Origin: a virus
Virus record (IMG/VR): IMGVR_UViG_3300021964_000098
Coordinates: 1-52,320 of that record
Strand: one strand, 5' to 3'
Length of the DNA stretch: 52,320 nt
Shown here: in pieces, positions 17,323 through 24,793 of the stretch
Layout: the number at the start of each line of letters is the position of its first letter
Position numbering within the stretch: the stretch's first letter is position 1
Notes under the pieces: generated by a model
What the model was told of the DNA's origin: nothing
What the model saw: only the letters and a program-made list of their open reading frames with translations
The model's database searches: none
Program-made: the position numbers and the translations under genes

Positions 17323-18624
17323 ATGAGAAAAACTTTGTTAGCTGCTTGTATAGGACTAGCTACAGCGGCTCAAGCCGATGATACATATGTTGATACTGTA
17401 GCAAGTATTATAAATAACAACTGTGTTGTTTGTCACAGAGAGGGCGGTATAGGCCCTATGTCTTTTGAGACTTATGAGCAGGTCAGACCTTGGTCACCTC
17501 TTATCTCATACAAAGTAGCTAACAGAGAAATGCCTCCTTATGCCTATGATCAACACATAGGAATTCAGAACCTTGAAGGGGATTGGAGACTATCACAGGA
17601 TCAGATAGATTCTGTTGTTAATTGGGCAAACTCTGGATCGCCTTATGGTGATTCTGACATAGTTGTCCAGCCTCCAAACCTCCCAAGTCTAGACTCTTGG
17701 AACTTTGAGCCTGAGTTTGGTGCGCCAGATCTTATTATTCCTTCTTCACCCTACGACATCCCTGCCAATGGTAATGACCTATGGAGCAAGGAGTTCGTAG
17801 ATCCTCAACTGGCTGAGTCACGCTGCATCAAAGCCGTACAGGTTAAGCCAAGAGGCGATGCAGCCGCTGTAGTACATCACGCTAATTCAGATGTATATGT
17901 ATATGACGATGAAGGTGAGCTTCAACAGTATGGTCAGTTGACTGAGTATGCTATGGGTAAGTGGGGAGAGCTTATGCCAAAGGGCGTATGCCGTACCTTT
18001 CCTGCTAACTCTTTAGTGCGTTGGGATATCCACATGTTCCCCGGCGGCGTAGGAGCTACAGCAGAAGGAGATATGATTGAAGATAATGTTGTAGAGATTG
18101 GTCTTTGGTTTCATGAAGAAGACTATGAAGCTAACAACGATGTCTATCAACAAGACCTAAGGCTATATCCTCTGCGCGAAGGCTATGAGAATGGCCATCT
18201 AATTATCCCTCCTAATGGCTATGCTATGACGCAGGGGTTTCACAGCTTTGATCACCCTGTGCGCATTGATAGTTTCCAACCCCACGGACACCTCCGTATG
18301 AATGCTGCGTCACTAGAGATATTTAATCCTATGACAGGACGCACCAAGTCAGTAAGTCAGATTTCTAACTGGAGTGCCACATGGCATCACAGCCATATCT
18401 ACGACCCCTTAGAGGCCCCTGTGTTGGCTGCTGGAGAGGTTCTAGTAATCAAGCAGTGGTATGATAATACCTCTGACAATCCCAACAACCCTGACCCAGA
18501 TCAGTGGGTGTATGGCGGCAGCAGGACGGGAGATGAAATGTCTCACGCTTGGATTGCTGTTACTCATCTAGACGATCAAGGTTACCAACAAATAATGGAA
18601 GAAAGATTTAATGGGGCTGATTGA
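17323..18624 (+). CDS. Secreted cytochrome c - copper type II (PHM-like) monooxygenase fusion
   Basis: 433 residues from ATG 17323; in-frame starts upstream fall inside the lipoprotein gene. Sec signal MRKTLLAACIGLATAAQA (1-18). A small cytochrome c domain follows: heme motif C34-V-V-C37-H38 and REMPPYAYDQ with Met70 as probable axial ligand. Residues ~130-420 match the two-copper fold of peptidylglycine alpha-hydroxylating monooxygenase: HH pair H185-H186 and H237 (WDIHMFPGG) for CuH; H321-x-H323 (PHGHLRM) and M406 in a DEM motif (GDEMSHAW) for CuM. All expected ligands are present, so it looks active. Known relatives are copper hydroxylases acting outside the cytoplasm; the heme domain may feed electrons to the coppers (inference). 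Substrate unknown. It overlaps the lysozyme gene by 14 bases, so it is expressed late. Probably an auxiliary host-derived gene. Confidence 0.85.
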   Translation: MRKTLLAACIGLATAAQADDTYVDTVASIINNNCVVCHREGGIGPMSFETYEQVRPWSPLISYKVANREMPPYAYDQHIGIQNLEGDWRLSQDQIDSVVNWANSGSPYGDSDIVVQPPNLPSLDSWNFEPEFGAPDLIIPSSPYDIPANGNDLWSKEFVDPQLAESRCIKAVQVKPRGDAAAVVHHANSDVYVYDDEGELQQYGQLTEYAMGKWGELMPKGVCRTFPANSLVRWDIHMFPGGVGATAEGDMIEDNVVEIGLWFHEEDYEANNDVYQQDLRLYPLREGYENGHLIIPPNGYAMTQGFHSFDHPVRIDSFQPHGHLRMNAASLEIFNPMTGRTKSVSQISNWSATWHHSHIYDPLEAPVLAAGEVLVIKQWYDNTSDNPNNPDPDQWVYGGSRTGDEMSHAWIAVTHLDDQGYQQIMEERFNGAD

Positions 18625-19024
18625 TTTACTTATAAAACATGAAGGCTTGAAGCTAGAGCCTTATCGTTGTACTTCAGACAAACTAACTATAGGCGTAGGA
18701 AGAAATCTAGAAGACTGTGGAATCACTGAAGAGGAGGCTATGTATCTTCTCAAGAATGATATCAAGAAATTTCATGAAGAACTAACCGAAAGGTTTTATT
18801 TCTACAGGTATCTAGAGGGGGCTAGAAAGGATGCTATGTTAAACATGGCATTTAATATGGGAGTGCCGAGGCTTGCTAACTTTGTAAAAGCTCTGGACTT
18901 TATGTCTCAGAGTAAGTACGACAAAGCAGCAGATGAGTTCTTAGACTCACGATGGGCCAAGCAGGTAGGCAACAGAGCCATAGAAGTTGCTCAGATGATA
19001 CGCACTAACAAATACCCCGACTAA
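18611..19024 (+). CDS. Endolysin, T4-type lysozyme (GH24)
   Basis: 137 residues. N-terminal GLIDLLIKHEGLKLEPYRCT carries the catalytic Glu11 (HEG). Cys20 stands where T4 lysozyme has Asp20, and Thr26 lies in KLTIGVGRNL, so the spacing Glu-8-Cys-5-Thr matches the GH24 triad in its Asp/Cys variant. The C-terminal part keeps RKDAMLNMAFNMGVPRLANF and SRWAKQVGNRAIEVAQMI, typical of the family. Cleaves peptidoglycan at the end of infection. No signal peptide, so it needs a holin, probably the one at 4310. Overlaps the monooxygenase gene by 14 bases and is the last gene of the rightward unit, meeting the leftward unit stop to stop. Confidence 0.93.
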   Translation: MGLIDLLIKHEGLKLEPYRCTSDKLTIGVGRNLEDCGITEEEAMYLLKNDIKKFHEELTERFYFYRYLEGARKDAMLNMAFNMGVPRLANFVKALDFMSQSKYDKAADEFLDSRWAKQVGNRAIEVAQMIRTNKYPD

Positions 19025-19245
19025 ATTATAGTTGAAGTAACTGCCTGTATTTCTTTTTCTAAAGATATCGAAGCATCCTTAAATCGTCTGTTCATAAACT
19101 TATGAATAGTCTGAATTAGGGATACTTCATACTTATCCTCAAAGATCTTTTCTATCTCTTCAAAGGGCAGCTCAGCAAACTCACAGTAGATGTTACCGTC
19201 AGTCCCTAGCTGAACTGCCATAGAGACAATATTTCCTGTCTTCAC
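19021..19245 (-). CDS. Small hypothetical protein, last gene of the leftward unit
   Basis: 74 residues. GTG start overlaps the nrdB stop in a GTGA arrangement, so it is translationally coupled to nrdB. The N-terminal half looks like a small beta unit (NIVSMAVQLGTDGNIYCEFA), followed by a helix (IHKFMNRRFKDASISLEKEI). No known motif. Its stop codon (TAG, minus strand) shares bases 19022-19023 with the lysozyme stop, so the two transcription units end with no room for a bidirectional terminator between them. Function unknown. Confidence 0.6.
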   Translation of the reverse strand: MKTGNIVSMAVQLGTDGNIYCEFAELPFEEIEKIFEDKYEVSLIQTIHKFMNRRFKDASISLEKEIQAVTSTII

Positions 19246-20204
19246 GAGAAAGTAATTCCTTCTTGATCCCCTCGGAGTCCGGCTTTCATATAGGCGGTTG
19301 CTCTACCTTCAAAGAAGTTCTGATGTTCAACACCGAGTACATCATCAAGCCAATTCAAGGGGTTATCCTTTACTTTGTAATTAGGCTTCAGGCCAAGCTG
19401 AAGCAGCCTACGATCTGCAATATATTCAACATAGTCTGACATCTCTTTGCGTGTAAGGCCGGGGATGTCTCCCATCTCAAATACCAGATCCAGAAACTTT
19501 TGTTCTAGGTTTACCATATCCCTGCATGACTGATAGATTTCTTTCTTGAACTCATCAGTCCATATATCAATGTTTTCTTGTATAAACTCTCGGAAGAGCT
19601 TGGTCATAGCTTCAACGTGTAGAGATTCATCCTTGATGCTGTAACTTACAATCTGGCCCATGCCCTTCATCTTACCAAAGCGCGGGAAGTTAAGAAGTAT
19701 TACAAAGCTTGAGAACAACTGTAGCCCTTCTGTAAAGGCACTATAGACCGCTAGGTTCTTGGCGATAGACTTCTTATCTGTCTTGGAGATCTTCAGGTCA
19801 TTGATATATTCATGCTTGTCTGACATTTCTTCATATTCTGAAAAAGCTTTGTACTCAACCTCTGGCATACCTACAGTGTCTAATAACAAGCTATAGGCGT
19901 GTTGATGTATAGACTCCATGTTGGCAAAAGAACCCATCATCATACGGGCCTCAGGCTTCTTGAAGATACGCATATACCTATCTATATATCCTGCGCCTAC
20001 ATCTACATCTGACTGTGTAAAGAGTCTAAAGATCTGAGTCAGTAGATTCTTTTCTTGCTCTGTCATATCCTGCCAATCTTTTACATCGTTATGGAGTGGC
20101 ACATCTTCAGGGAACCAGTGCATCTGATTCTGTTGGAAGTAATAATCAAACATCCAAGGGTGATCAAAAGGTTTATAGTAGTCTCGTGTTGATAGTAAAC
20201 TCAC
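19242..20204 (-). CDS. nrdB: Ribonucleoside-diphosphate reductase beta subunit, class I
   Basis: Start set at GTG 20204: it overlaps the stop of the upstream zinc-ribbon gene (GTGA), has AAGGAG seven bases upstream, and gives the family-typical opening SLLSTRDYYKPFDHPW (320 residues). An in-frame ATG at 20255 would add 17 atypical residues. Di-metal ligands are visible in order: Asp in FTQSDVDVGAG, Glu and His in NMESIHQHAYS, Glu in EGLQLFSSF, Glu and His in KDESLHVEAM. The Tyr seven residues after the first ligand Glu (ESIHQHAY) is where E. coli NrdB has the radical Tyr122. Works with nrdA to make deoxynucleotides for phage replication. The C-terminus is the usual subunit-docking tail. Confidence 0.94.
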   Translation of the reverse strand: MSLLSTRDYYKPFDHPWMFDYYFQQNQMHWFPEDVPLHNDVKDWQDMTEQEKNLLTQIFRLFTQSDVDVGAGYIDRYMRIFKKPEARMMMGSFANMESIHQHAYSLLLDTVGMPEVEYKAFSEYEEMSDKHEYINDLKISKTDKKSIAKNLAVYSAFTEGLQLFSSFVILLNFPRFGKMKGMGQIVSYSIKDESLHVEAMTKLFREFIQENIDIWTDEFKKEIYQSCRDMVNLEQKFLDLVFEMGDIPGLTRKEMSDYVEYIADRRLLQLGLKPNYKVKDNPLNWLDDVLGVEHQNFFEGRATAYMKAGLRGDQEGITFS

Positions 20205-20350
20205 TTCTTCTCCTTGTCTTTTTCTATTCGTAGCTGACAGAAAGGACACTGCCATGCCTTATGGTAAAGTTTTTTTGTTTCATCGCTGCGGTCATAAAAT
20301 AATATCTCAGTCATTTTACAACCACAATCGTCACATTGTTTGTATGACAT
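20201..20350 (-). CDS. Small zinc-ribbon protein between nrdA and nrdB
   Basis: 49 residues: MSYKQCDDCGCKMTEILFYD, then ...KAWQCPFCQLRIEKDKEKK. Two CxxC knuckles (Cys6/Cys9 with Cys11 near; Cys35/Cys38) are spaced as in a zinc ribbon. The ATG overlaps the end of the 20331-20588 gene by 20 bases. The stop overlaps the nrdB GTG start, and its last codons supply the nrdB ribosome-binding site (AAGGAG). No clear Shine-Dalgarno of its own. Could bind nucleic acid or supply a redox or metal function to the reductase; only the metal-knuckle pattern is seen. Confidence 0.6.
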   Translation of the reverse strand: MSYKQCDDCGCKMTEILFYDRSDETKKLYHKAWQCPFCQLRIEKDKEKK

Positions 20351-20588
20351 CGTATTTGTACATATTAGTTATCATACCCGCAGGAATAACAATTGGTGTG
20401 TTGACTACTGATTTATCTTTGTCGTAGTAGTCAGTACATAATATAACGCACTTATCATTCTCAGTAACTAACCAACCCACAGTAGTCCTTGGTATTGGTT
20501 TAAGTTTCTTGGCCTTCTTTATATCTACATCTTGGAAGTCTGTCCAAGCATCCTCCCATCTAACTTCTACAAGTATTCTATCCTTCAC
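20331..20588 (-). CDS. Conserved phage hypothetical protein downstream of nrdA
   Basis: 85 residues from a GTG overlapping the nrdA stop by 11 bases. The central segment IPRTTVGWLVTENDKCVILC followed by TDYYDKD and VVNTPIVIPAGMI is a pattern I recall from small proteins of marine phages, predicted beta-rich. No catalytic motif. Overlaps on both sides place it in the nrdA - zinc ribbon - nrdB translational string, so it is made with the reductase. Function unknown. Confidence 0.65.
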   Translation of the reverse strand: MKDRILVEVRWEDAWTDFQDVDIKKAKKLKPIPRTTVGWLVTENDKCVILCTDYYDKDKSVVNTPIVIPAGMITNMYKYDVIQTM

Positions 20589-22485
20589 AGCTCAAGCACT
20601 CCCCCTCAGACAAGTTGATGCGCGGAATCTTAACATTTACATTCTCAGCAGATCTTGCAGCGTCTGACCTGAGATAATACATAGACTTCAGATTCCTAGC
20701 ACCCGCCCAGTGTACATCGTTAACATACTGTAGATAGGCATTGTGTGTCTCCTGATCAGCAGTAGACTTAGGAGGAACAAAGAACAGATTAACGCTCTGA
20801 CTCTGACAGATGTATTTCTGCCTGTTAGTTGCGTGTTCAATGATCCATATCTGGTTGATCTCAGGAGCTGTCTTAAAGACCTCCCTAGTTTCCTCAGACA
20901 GTTCTTCTATATGCTGAACAGAGCCATCATGAGCTGCGATATCTTTCCAGACCTTCTCACGCTCTTCCTTTGTGGGGAATATCACCTTGAGTTCTTTCTC
21001 TAAGAACTTGTTCTTGACTCTGAATGAGCCGGAGAGAGTCTTATGGGTAAATGTATTGGCCCTGAAAGGCTCAATAGATGGGCTAGTAACACCACAGATA
21101 ATAGAGCTAGAAGCGTTAGGAGCAACAGCCAGAAGGTGTGCATTCCTCTTACCGCTGCCTAACATATCAGGAGCTTCGCCTCGCTCTTCAGCTAGTATAC
21201 GTGAAGCAGCAGCGGCCCGATCTTTTATTAGAGAGAAAGATTTATGGTTGAAAGAAGTAGCATACATGCTCTCAAAAGGTATACCTTTAGACTGTAGATA
21301 GCTATGAAAGCCCATAGCTCCTAGACCCAGAGATCTTTCACGATAAGCTGAGTAAGCAGCCTTGGAGTATCCAATCTTTACAGGGTCACAACAGCTCTGA
21401 AACTCTTCAAAGCTTAGAGGCTTGTTTATCATGTATTCATTATTTGTAGGCCATTCTCCTACAGCATGATTTATAAAGTGTTGGATTACGTTATCTAGCA
21501 TTGTAATTAGATCAGGTATAAATGTATCTACCGTAGACCAATCATCAAAGTATTCTAAATTAACACTAGACAAACAACAGACAGCAGTCCGTTCTTCGTT
21601 AGTAGCCAGCGTTATCTCAGAACACAAGTTGCTCTGCTTGATATTAAGTCCTAAAAGCTTCTGCTCATCCGGTAGAGATTCATTACATCTATCTATGTTT
21701 ACTATATAAGGCTCGCCTGTCTCTGCCCTAGTAGATATAAGCTGCCACCAAAGATCCCTAGCAGATACAGTCTTAATGGCTGTGTTGGTCTTAGGATCTA
21801 TAAGTCTCCAATCGTCATCACGCTTGACTGCCTCCAGAAAGGCATCGTTAATATTGACACCATTATGTAAGTTTAAACATTTCCTATTTATATCGCCGCC
21901 TGTTGTCTTACGCATTGATATAAACTCTTCAATCTCTGGATGAGAGATATCCATATAGGCAGCATAGCTTCCTCTGCGGGTAACACCCTGATTGAAAGCT
22001 AACATCTGACTATCAACTACGTGCATGAATGGGATAGAACCAGTAGATTTACTGCCGTTAGAAGTATCCACGCCATTACTACGGATATCACCCCAATATC
22101 CACCGATGCCTCCACCTCCACTAGCGAGCCATACGTTCTCATCATAGTGAGCAGATAGACCATGACGGGAGTCAGGAACATAATTAAGAAAGCAACTGAT
22201 AGGAAGGCCACGGCTTGTACCCCCGTTACTAAGGATAGGAGTGCTAAACATAAACCAAAGTAGGCTACTATAGTCATAAAGCCGTTGTGCCAAAGCATAG
22301 TCAGTAGTTTCATTATAAGTTGCTCCAAATATAGCTGCTCTTGCGAAAGCTTCTTGAGCATGATCTTCATCAGCCCAGAAGTATCTGTCTTTTAAAGTAG
22401 CGATTGCAAAATCACCAAGCAGAGACTCTCTAGAATAATCTATCTTGATTCCCTTGTAGTCTTGTACGCCAATTTTAGTTGTCAT
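20578..22485 (-). CDS. nrdA: Ribonucleoside-diphosphate reductase alpha subunit, class I
   Basis: 635 residues, short for class Ia because the N-terminal ATP-cone (activity) domain is missing; the protein starts close to the catalytic barrel (YDYSSLLWFMFSTPILSNGG). Signature pieces: TSRGLPISCFLNY with one redox Cys, GGGGIGGYWGDIRSNG, NLCSEITL with the catalytic Asn-Cys-Glu, and the C-terminal redox-shuttle pair CLSC four residues from the end. Loss of the cone removes dATP feedback inhibition, common in phage reductases (general knowledge). Shine-Dalgarno AAGGA lies upstream of the ATG. Supplies deoxynucleotides with nrdB, which is separated from it by two small genes. Confidence 0.95.
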   Translation of the reverse strand: MTTKIGVQDYKGIKIDYSRESLLGDFAIATLKDRYFWADEDHAQEAFARAAIFGATYNETTDYALAQRLYDYSSLLWFMFSTPILSNGGTSRGLPISCFLNYVPDSRHGLSAHYDENVWLASGGGGIGGYWGDIRSNGVDTSNGSKSTGSIPFMHVVDSQMLAFNQGVTRRGSYAAYMDISHPEIEEFISMRKTTGGDINRKCLNLHNGVNINDAFLEAVKRDDDWRLIDPKTNTAIKTVSARDLWWQLISTRAETGEPYIVNIDRCNESLPDEQKLLGLNIKQSNLCSEITLATNEERTAVCCLSSVNLEYFDDWSTVDTFIPDLITMLDNVIQHFINHAVGEWPTNNEYMINKPLSFEEFQSCCDPVKIGYSKAAYSAYRERSLGLGAMGFHSYLQSKGIPFESMYATSFNHKSFSLIKDRAAAASRILAEERGEAPDMLGSGKRNAHLLAVAPNASSSIICGVTSPSIEPFRANTFTHKTLSGSFRVKNKFLEKELKVIFPTKEEREKVWKDIAAHDGSVQHIEELSEETREVFKTAPEINQIWIIEHATNRQKYICQSQSVNLFFVPPKSTADQETHNAYLQYVNDVHWAGARNLKSMYYLRSDAARSAENVNVKIPRINLSEGECLSCEG

Positions 22486-22486
22486 T

Positions 22487-22753
22487 CTAATGATCCTTTA
22501 AATGATCTAGGTAAGGTTCCTCTTTTACCTTACATCCAGTTTTTTCTATGTACTTAATAAGTCTATCTTCGTACCATCGTGCTTTATATAAATCCTCTAT
22601 GCCATTCTTGTATCGGAAACGCCACCTGTACTTCAGGCTGTTACCGCGCAAGTATCCTATAACCTCTTCGGATGTAAGCATGCTCTCAATGGCTTCAATA
22701 CATTCCACGCCTCCTTTGTTATAGTGAGGCGGGTTGTTTACGTTGTCAGTCAT
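22487..22753 (-). CDS. DUF3310 protein (T7 gp1.7-related)
   Basis: 88 residues with the full DUF3310 signature: VNNPPHYNKGGVECIEAIES, EEVIGYLRGNSLKYRWRFRYKNG and EDLYKARWYEDRLI. The family includes T7 gp1.7, reported as a nucleotide kinase, but many members are short like this one and their activity is untested. The first codon overlaps the endonuclease I stop (ATGA), and the next gene, nrdA, follows one base after. The setting next to ribonucleotide reductase fits a nucleotide-metabolism role. Confidence 0.88.
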   Translation of the reverse strand: MTDNVNNPPHYNKGGVECIEAIESMLTSEEVIGYLRGNSLKYRWRFRYKNGIEDLYKARWYEDRLIKYIEKTGCKVKEEPYLDHLKDH

Positions 22754-23262
22754 TCTTGCTCCTTGTCTATATCAAAGTATTCTTCTTTGAATCTCTCGCT
22801 TTCTCTGTATTCTTTATCTACCCAATCATCAGGAATACTTTCTTCGCTATACCACTTGAAGCCATTAGCTCCGGCCCACTCACCATGACTTCTCTTGGTT
22901 CCATCCTTACGGCGTTTGGCCTGAGGCATTGGTGAATTAGGATCAGCAAAAAGAAACACTAGCTCCACGTTAGGAGGTAGCATCTTCTTTATCCAAATGT
23001 ACTTACTGTATTCTGAATAATCCCAGAAACGGCCTTTAGATTCAATGAGATAAGTTTTTCTTCCTATCTTTTTGCTAAAGTCTGGGTGATAGACATGATT
23101 AACTACATAAGGAATCTTTCTGTCATGATGCTTCCACCCCTTCAAGAGGCCATGATGAAGATTGTATTCCCATATAGAGTCATAGTTGGTAGGTACATTC
23201 TTCTCTACAGGACGCTGTACTCTACGTTTTCTATAACCCTTCCTGACTTTTGATTTTTTCAA
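22750..23262 (-). CDS. Endonuclease I, T7-type Holliday-junction resolvase
   Basis: 170 residues (T7 gp3 has 149). A basic N-terminus precedes the PD-(D/E)XK core: Glu in YDSIWEYNLHHG, Asp in VYHPDF, and Glu-x-Lys in TYLIESKGRF, matching T7 E20, D55, E65 and K67. Expected to resolve branched DNA before packaging and to help degrade host DNA. The extra C-terminal ~40 residues (acidic) are outside the usual core. TTG start overlapping the stop of the upstream small gene (TTGA); the next ATG would remove the basic N-terminal region. Confidence 0.9.
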   Translation of the reverse strand: MKKSKVRKGYRKRRVQRPVEKNVPTNYDSIWEYNLHHGLLKGWKHHDRKIPYVVNHVYHPDFSKKIGRKTYLIESKGRFWDYSEYSKYIWIKKMLPPNVELVFLFADPNSPMPQAKRRKDGTKRSHGEWAGANGFKWYSEESIPDDWVDKEYRESERFKEEYFDIDKEQE

Positions 23263-23429
23263 TGTAATGTACTCTCAAGCCTAAAAGCTAATTCGTAATC
23301 TGAAAGATCACAGATTCTTTCAATCACAGAGTCTGGAACTTCAGAGATATCAGCATTCTTAGACAACAAAAAAGCACTGGTTGCTACAATCAAATGTGCT
23401 AGGTCAATACTATCCAGATTTTCTATCAT
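23259..23429 (-). CDS. Small acidic helical protein
   Basis: 56 residues: MIENLDSIDLAHLIVATSAF and following, ending DYELAFRLESTLH. Fully helical and acidic, no known motif. It fills the gap between two clear genes, overlapping the upstream stop by 20 bases and the endonuclease start by four, which is the spacing style of this operon. Function unknown. Confidence 0.5.
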   Translation of the reverse strand: MIENLDSIDLAHLIVATSAFLLSKNADISEVPDSVIERICDLSDYELAFRLESTLH

Positions 23430-23658
23430 TTATATTATCCACGCCAGATGCTTTAACCTGCTTGATGAACCACCTATAGGTATTCGGCATTAAACGCATC
23501 TGTCCTTCGTTCATGATATGAGTTTGTTTAGGCATAAGACCCATGAAGTTATCTTGGGTTATCTTCTCTGCCTCTTCTTTGCTGACTAGAGTTTTGAGCC
23601 AGCCAAAAGCTAGGTCTTTAGCAAGCCGCCTAGCCAGTTTACTTTTTCTACCGTTCAT
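23410..23658 (-). CDS. Small basic hypothetical protein
   Basis: 82 residues, start overlapping the exonuclease stop (ATGA). Basic N-terminus (GRKSKLARRLAKDLAFGWLK) followed by two predicted helices (EEAEKITQDNFMGLMPKQTH; NTYRWFIKQVKAS). The helices might form a small DNA-contacting fold, but no family is recognised. Co-translated with the exonuclease and endonuclease I genes, so a role in DNA processing is plausible but unproven. Confidence 0.6.
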   Translation of the reverse strand: MNGRKSKLARRLAKDLAFGWLKTLVSKEEAEKITQDNFMGLMPKQTHIMNEGQMRLMPNTYRWFIKQVKASGVDNINDRKSG

Positions 23659-24509
23659 AGTATCTCTTCTACGTTAGGCTCTTTGACTACCTTGGTGAAA
23701 TAGGTAACACCCTTGGCGTATCTAAAACCTCTGAGTCCTGTCCCATCGTTAGCGTCAGCATGACATATAAACTTATGGGGGCAGTAAGAGCAACCCCGAT
23801 TTAGTTTCATGTTGCCTTTAGCTCCTTCTGGTACATCATCATAACACTTTGCAGGAGGCTTATCAGATTTTAAAGATTTCTTGAGAGAGCTTATACGCTT
23901 CTTTGTATCTATCTTATCAAAATCATCAGGAGCATAGAAAGCCAGTTCACCTGTCTCCTTGTTGATTGTAAGGAAGCCGCCATGCTTAGTGCCTTCAGCC
24001 TGTTCATACCCAGATATCTGAGCTATATAACCAAAAGGATCATCGTCTGGCAGAGTACCATATTTAAATTTCTTAAAGGCATAGGATGATGCGGTCTTAA
24101 CATCTACAACTTCACCATCTATCTTACAGTCTATGTGTCCTTTAACACCGCCAACCTCTACTTCTTTCTGCTCATCTGTTACATCATGTCCAGACAGCCT
24201 AGCCAACATAAGAACTACTTCTTCTAGGATGTGACCATAAAGAAATTTAATCATCGTGCTAGGGGCAACAGAAGAAGTATTCTCTTCCCTGTTGTCATAC
24301 CAAAGCTGACGGGCAGGTTTACCTACGTTAGACATACGCAAAGTAAAGTTAGAGTCTCTGGCGGTAGGCTTGGCCCAATGGCGTAATGTGTTTTTCATAT
24401 CATCGCCAAACTTATCTATCGCTTCTTCAGATAGATCTAAAGACTCCCCATCACAGAGAGGCTTTAGTATTTCGTATATGTCTTCTACTACATTCTGTTG
24501 TGATTTCAT
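23655..24509 (-). CDS. Cas4/RecB-like PD-(D/E)XK exonuclease
   Basis: 284 residues from ATG 24509, chosen because it overlaps the upstream stop (ATGA); a start at 24533 is also open. Nuclease core: His/Glu in GHILEEVVLML, Asp in VKGHIDCKIDGE, then VVDVKTASSYAF carrying the Asp-x-Lys. Downstream QISGYEQA is the usual QxxxY-like element of RecB-type nucleases. The C-terminal cysteines (Cys in PPAKCYDD; RGCSYCPHKFICH) could bind a metal or Fe-S cluster as in Cas4. It occupies the place of T7 gene 6 exonuclease in the replication cluster: host DNA degradation, primer removal or recombination. Confidence 0.85.
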   Translation of the reverse strand: MKSQQNVVEDIYEILKPLCDGESLDLSEEAIDKFGDDMKNTLRHWAKPTARDSNFTLRMSNVGKPARQLWYDNREENTSSVAPSTMIKFLYGHILEEVVLMLARLSGHDVTDEQKEVEVGGVKGHIDCKIDGEVVDVKTASSYAFKKFKYGTLPDDDPFGYIAQISGYEQAEGTKHGGFLTINKETGELAFYAPDDFDKIDTKKRISSLKKSLKSDKPPAKCYDDVPEGAKGNMKLNRGCSYCPHKFICHADANDGTGLRGFRYAKGVTYFTKVVKEPNVEEIL

Positions 24510-24793
24510 TTTCTGTGCCTGACAAAACGACACTTACGTGTCTCTGAGTTATAGTGCAAATACTGCACACCTAGTTCTTTTTGTAGTTCTGTTTTTGATG
24601 ATAGCCTTCCATCCTTGTAAGACTTAACATCTATTAGCGTTACCTTTCCTTCAGGGGAAAGAGCAACAATATCAACTGGGCCTGTACAGCCGCAGTTCTT
24701 AAAGACATGATAACCGTTATCCCACAACCAAGTTACAGCATAATGCTCTGCCAGATCACCTATTCTGTTTGGCTCATGTTTAATCTTCATCAT
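24506..24793 (-). CDS. Small PD-(D/E)XK nuclease, Holliday-junction-resolvase-like
   Basis: 95 residues from ATG 24793 (MMKIKHEPNRIGDLAEHYAV); starts at 24805 and 24826 are also open but extend further into the upstream gene. Motif order fits archaeal Hjc/VRR-type enzymes: Glu in GDLAEHYAVTWL, Asp in TGPVDIVAL, then Asp-x-Lys in KVTLIDVKSYKDG. About 25 residues follow, ending in basic RFVRHRK. It lies between DNA polymerase and exonuclease genes. A separate branched-DNA or repair nuclease in addition to endonuclease I is likely. Confidence 0.7.
   Translation of the reverse strand: MMKIKHEPNRIGDLAEHYAVTWLWDNGYHVFKNCGCTGPVDIVALSPEGKVTLIDVKSYKDGRLSSKTELQKELGVQYLHYNSETRKCRFVRHRK

Noticed and set aside
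17323-18624. Reading the CxxCH gene as a stray host contig join
   Set aside because: It overlaps the phage lysozyme gene by 14 bases and follows the lipoprotein gene by one base, with similar base composition; a chimeric junction inside such overlaps is unlikely.
20743-21301. Plus-strand open frames across nrdA
   Set aside because: Antisense to a clearly conserved enzyme gene; no start signals or recognisable domains.
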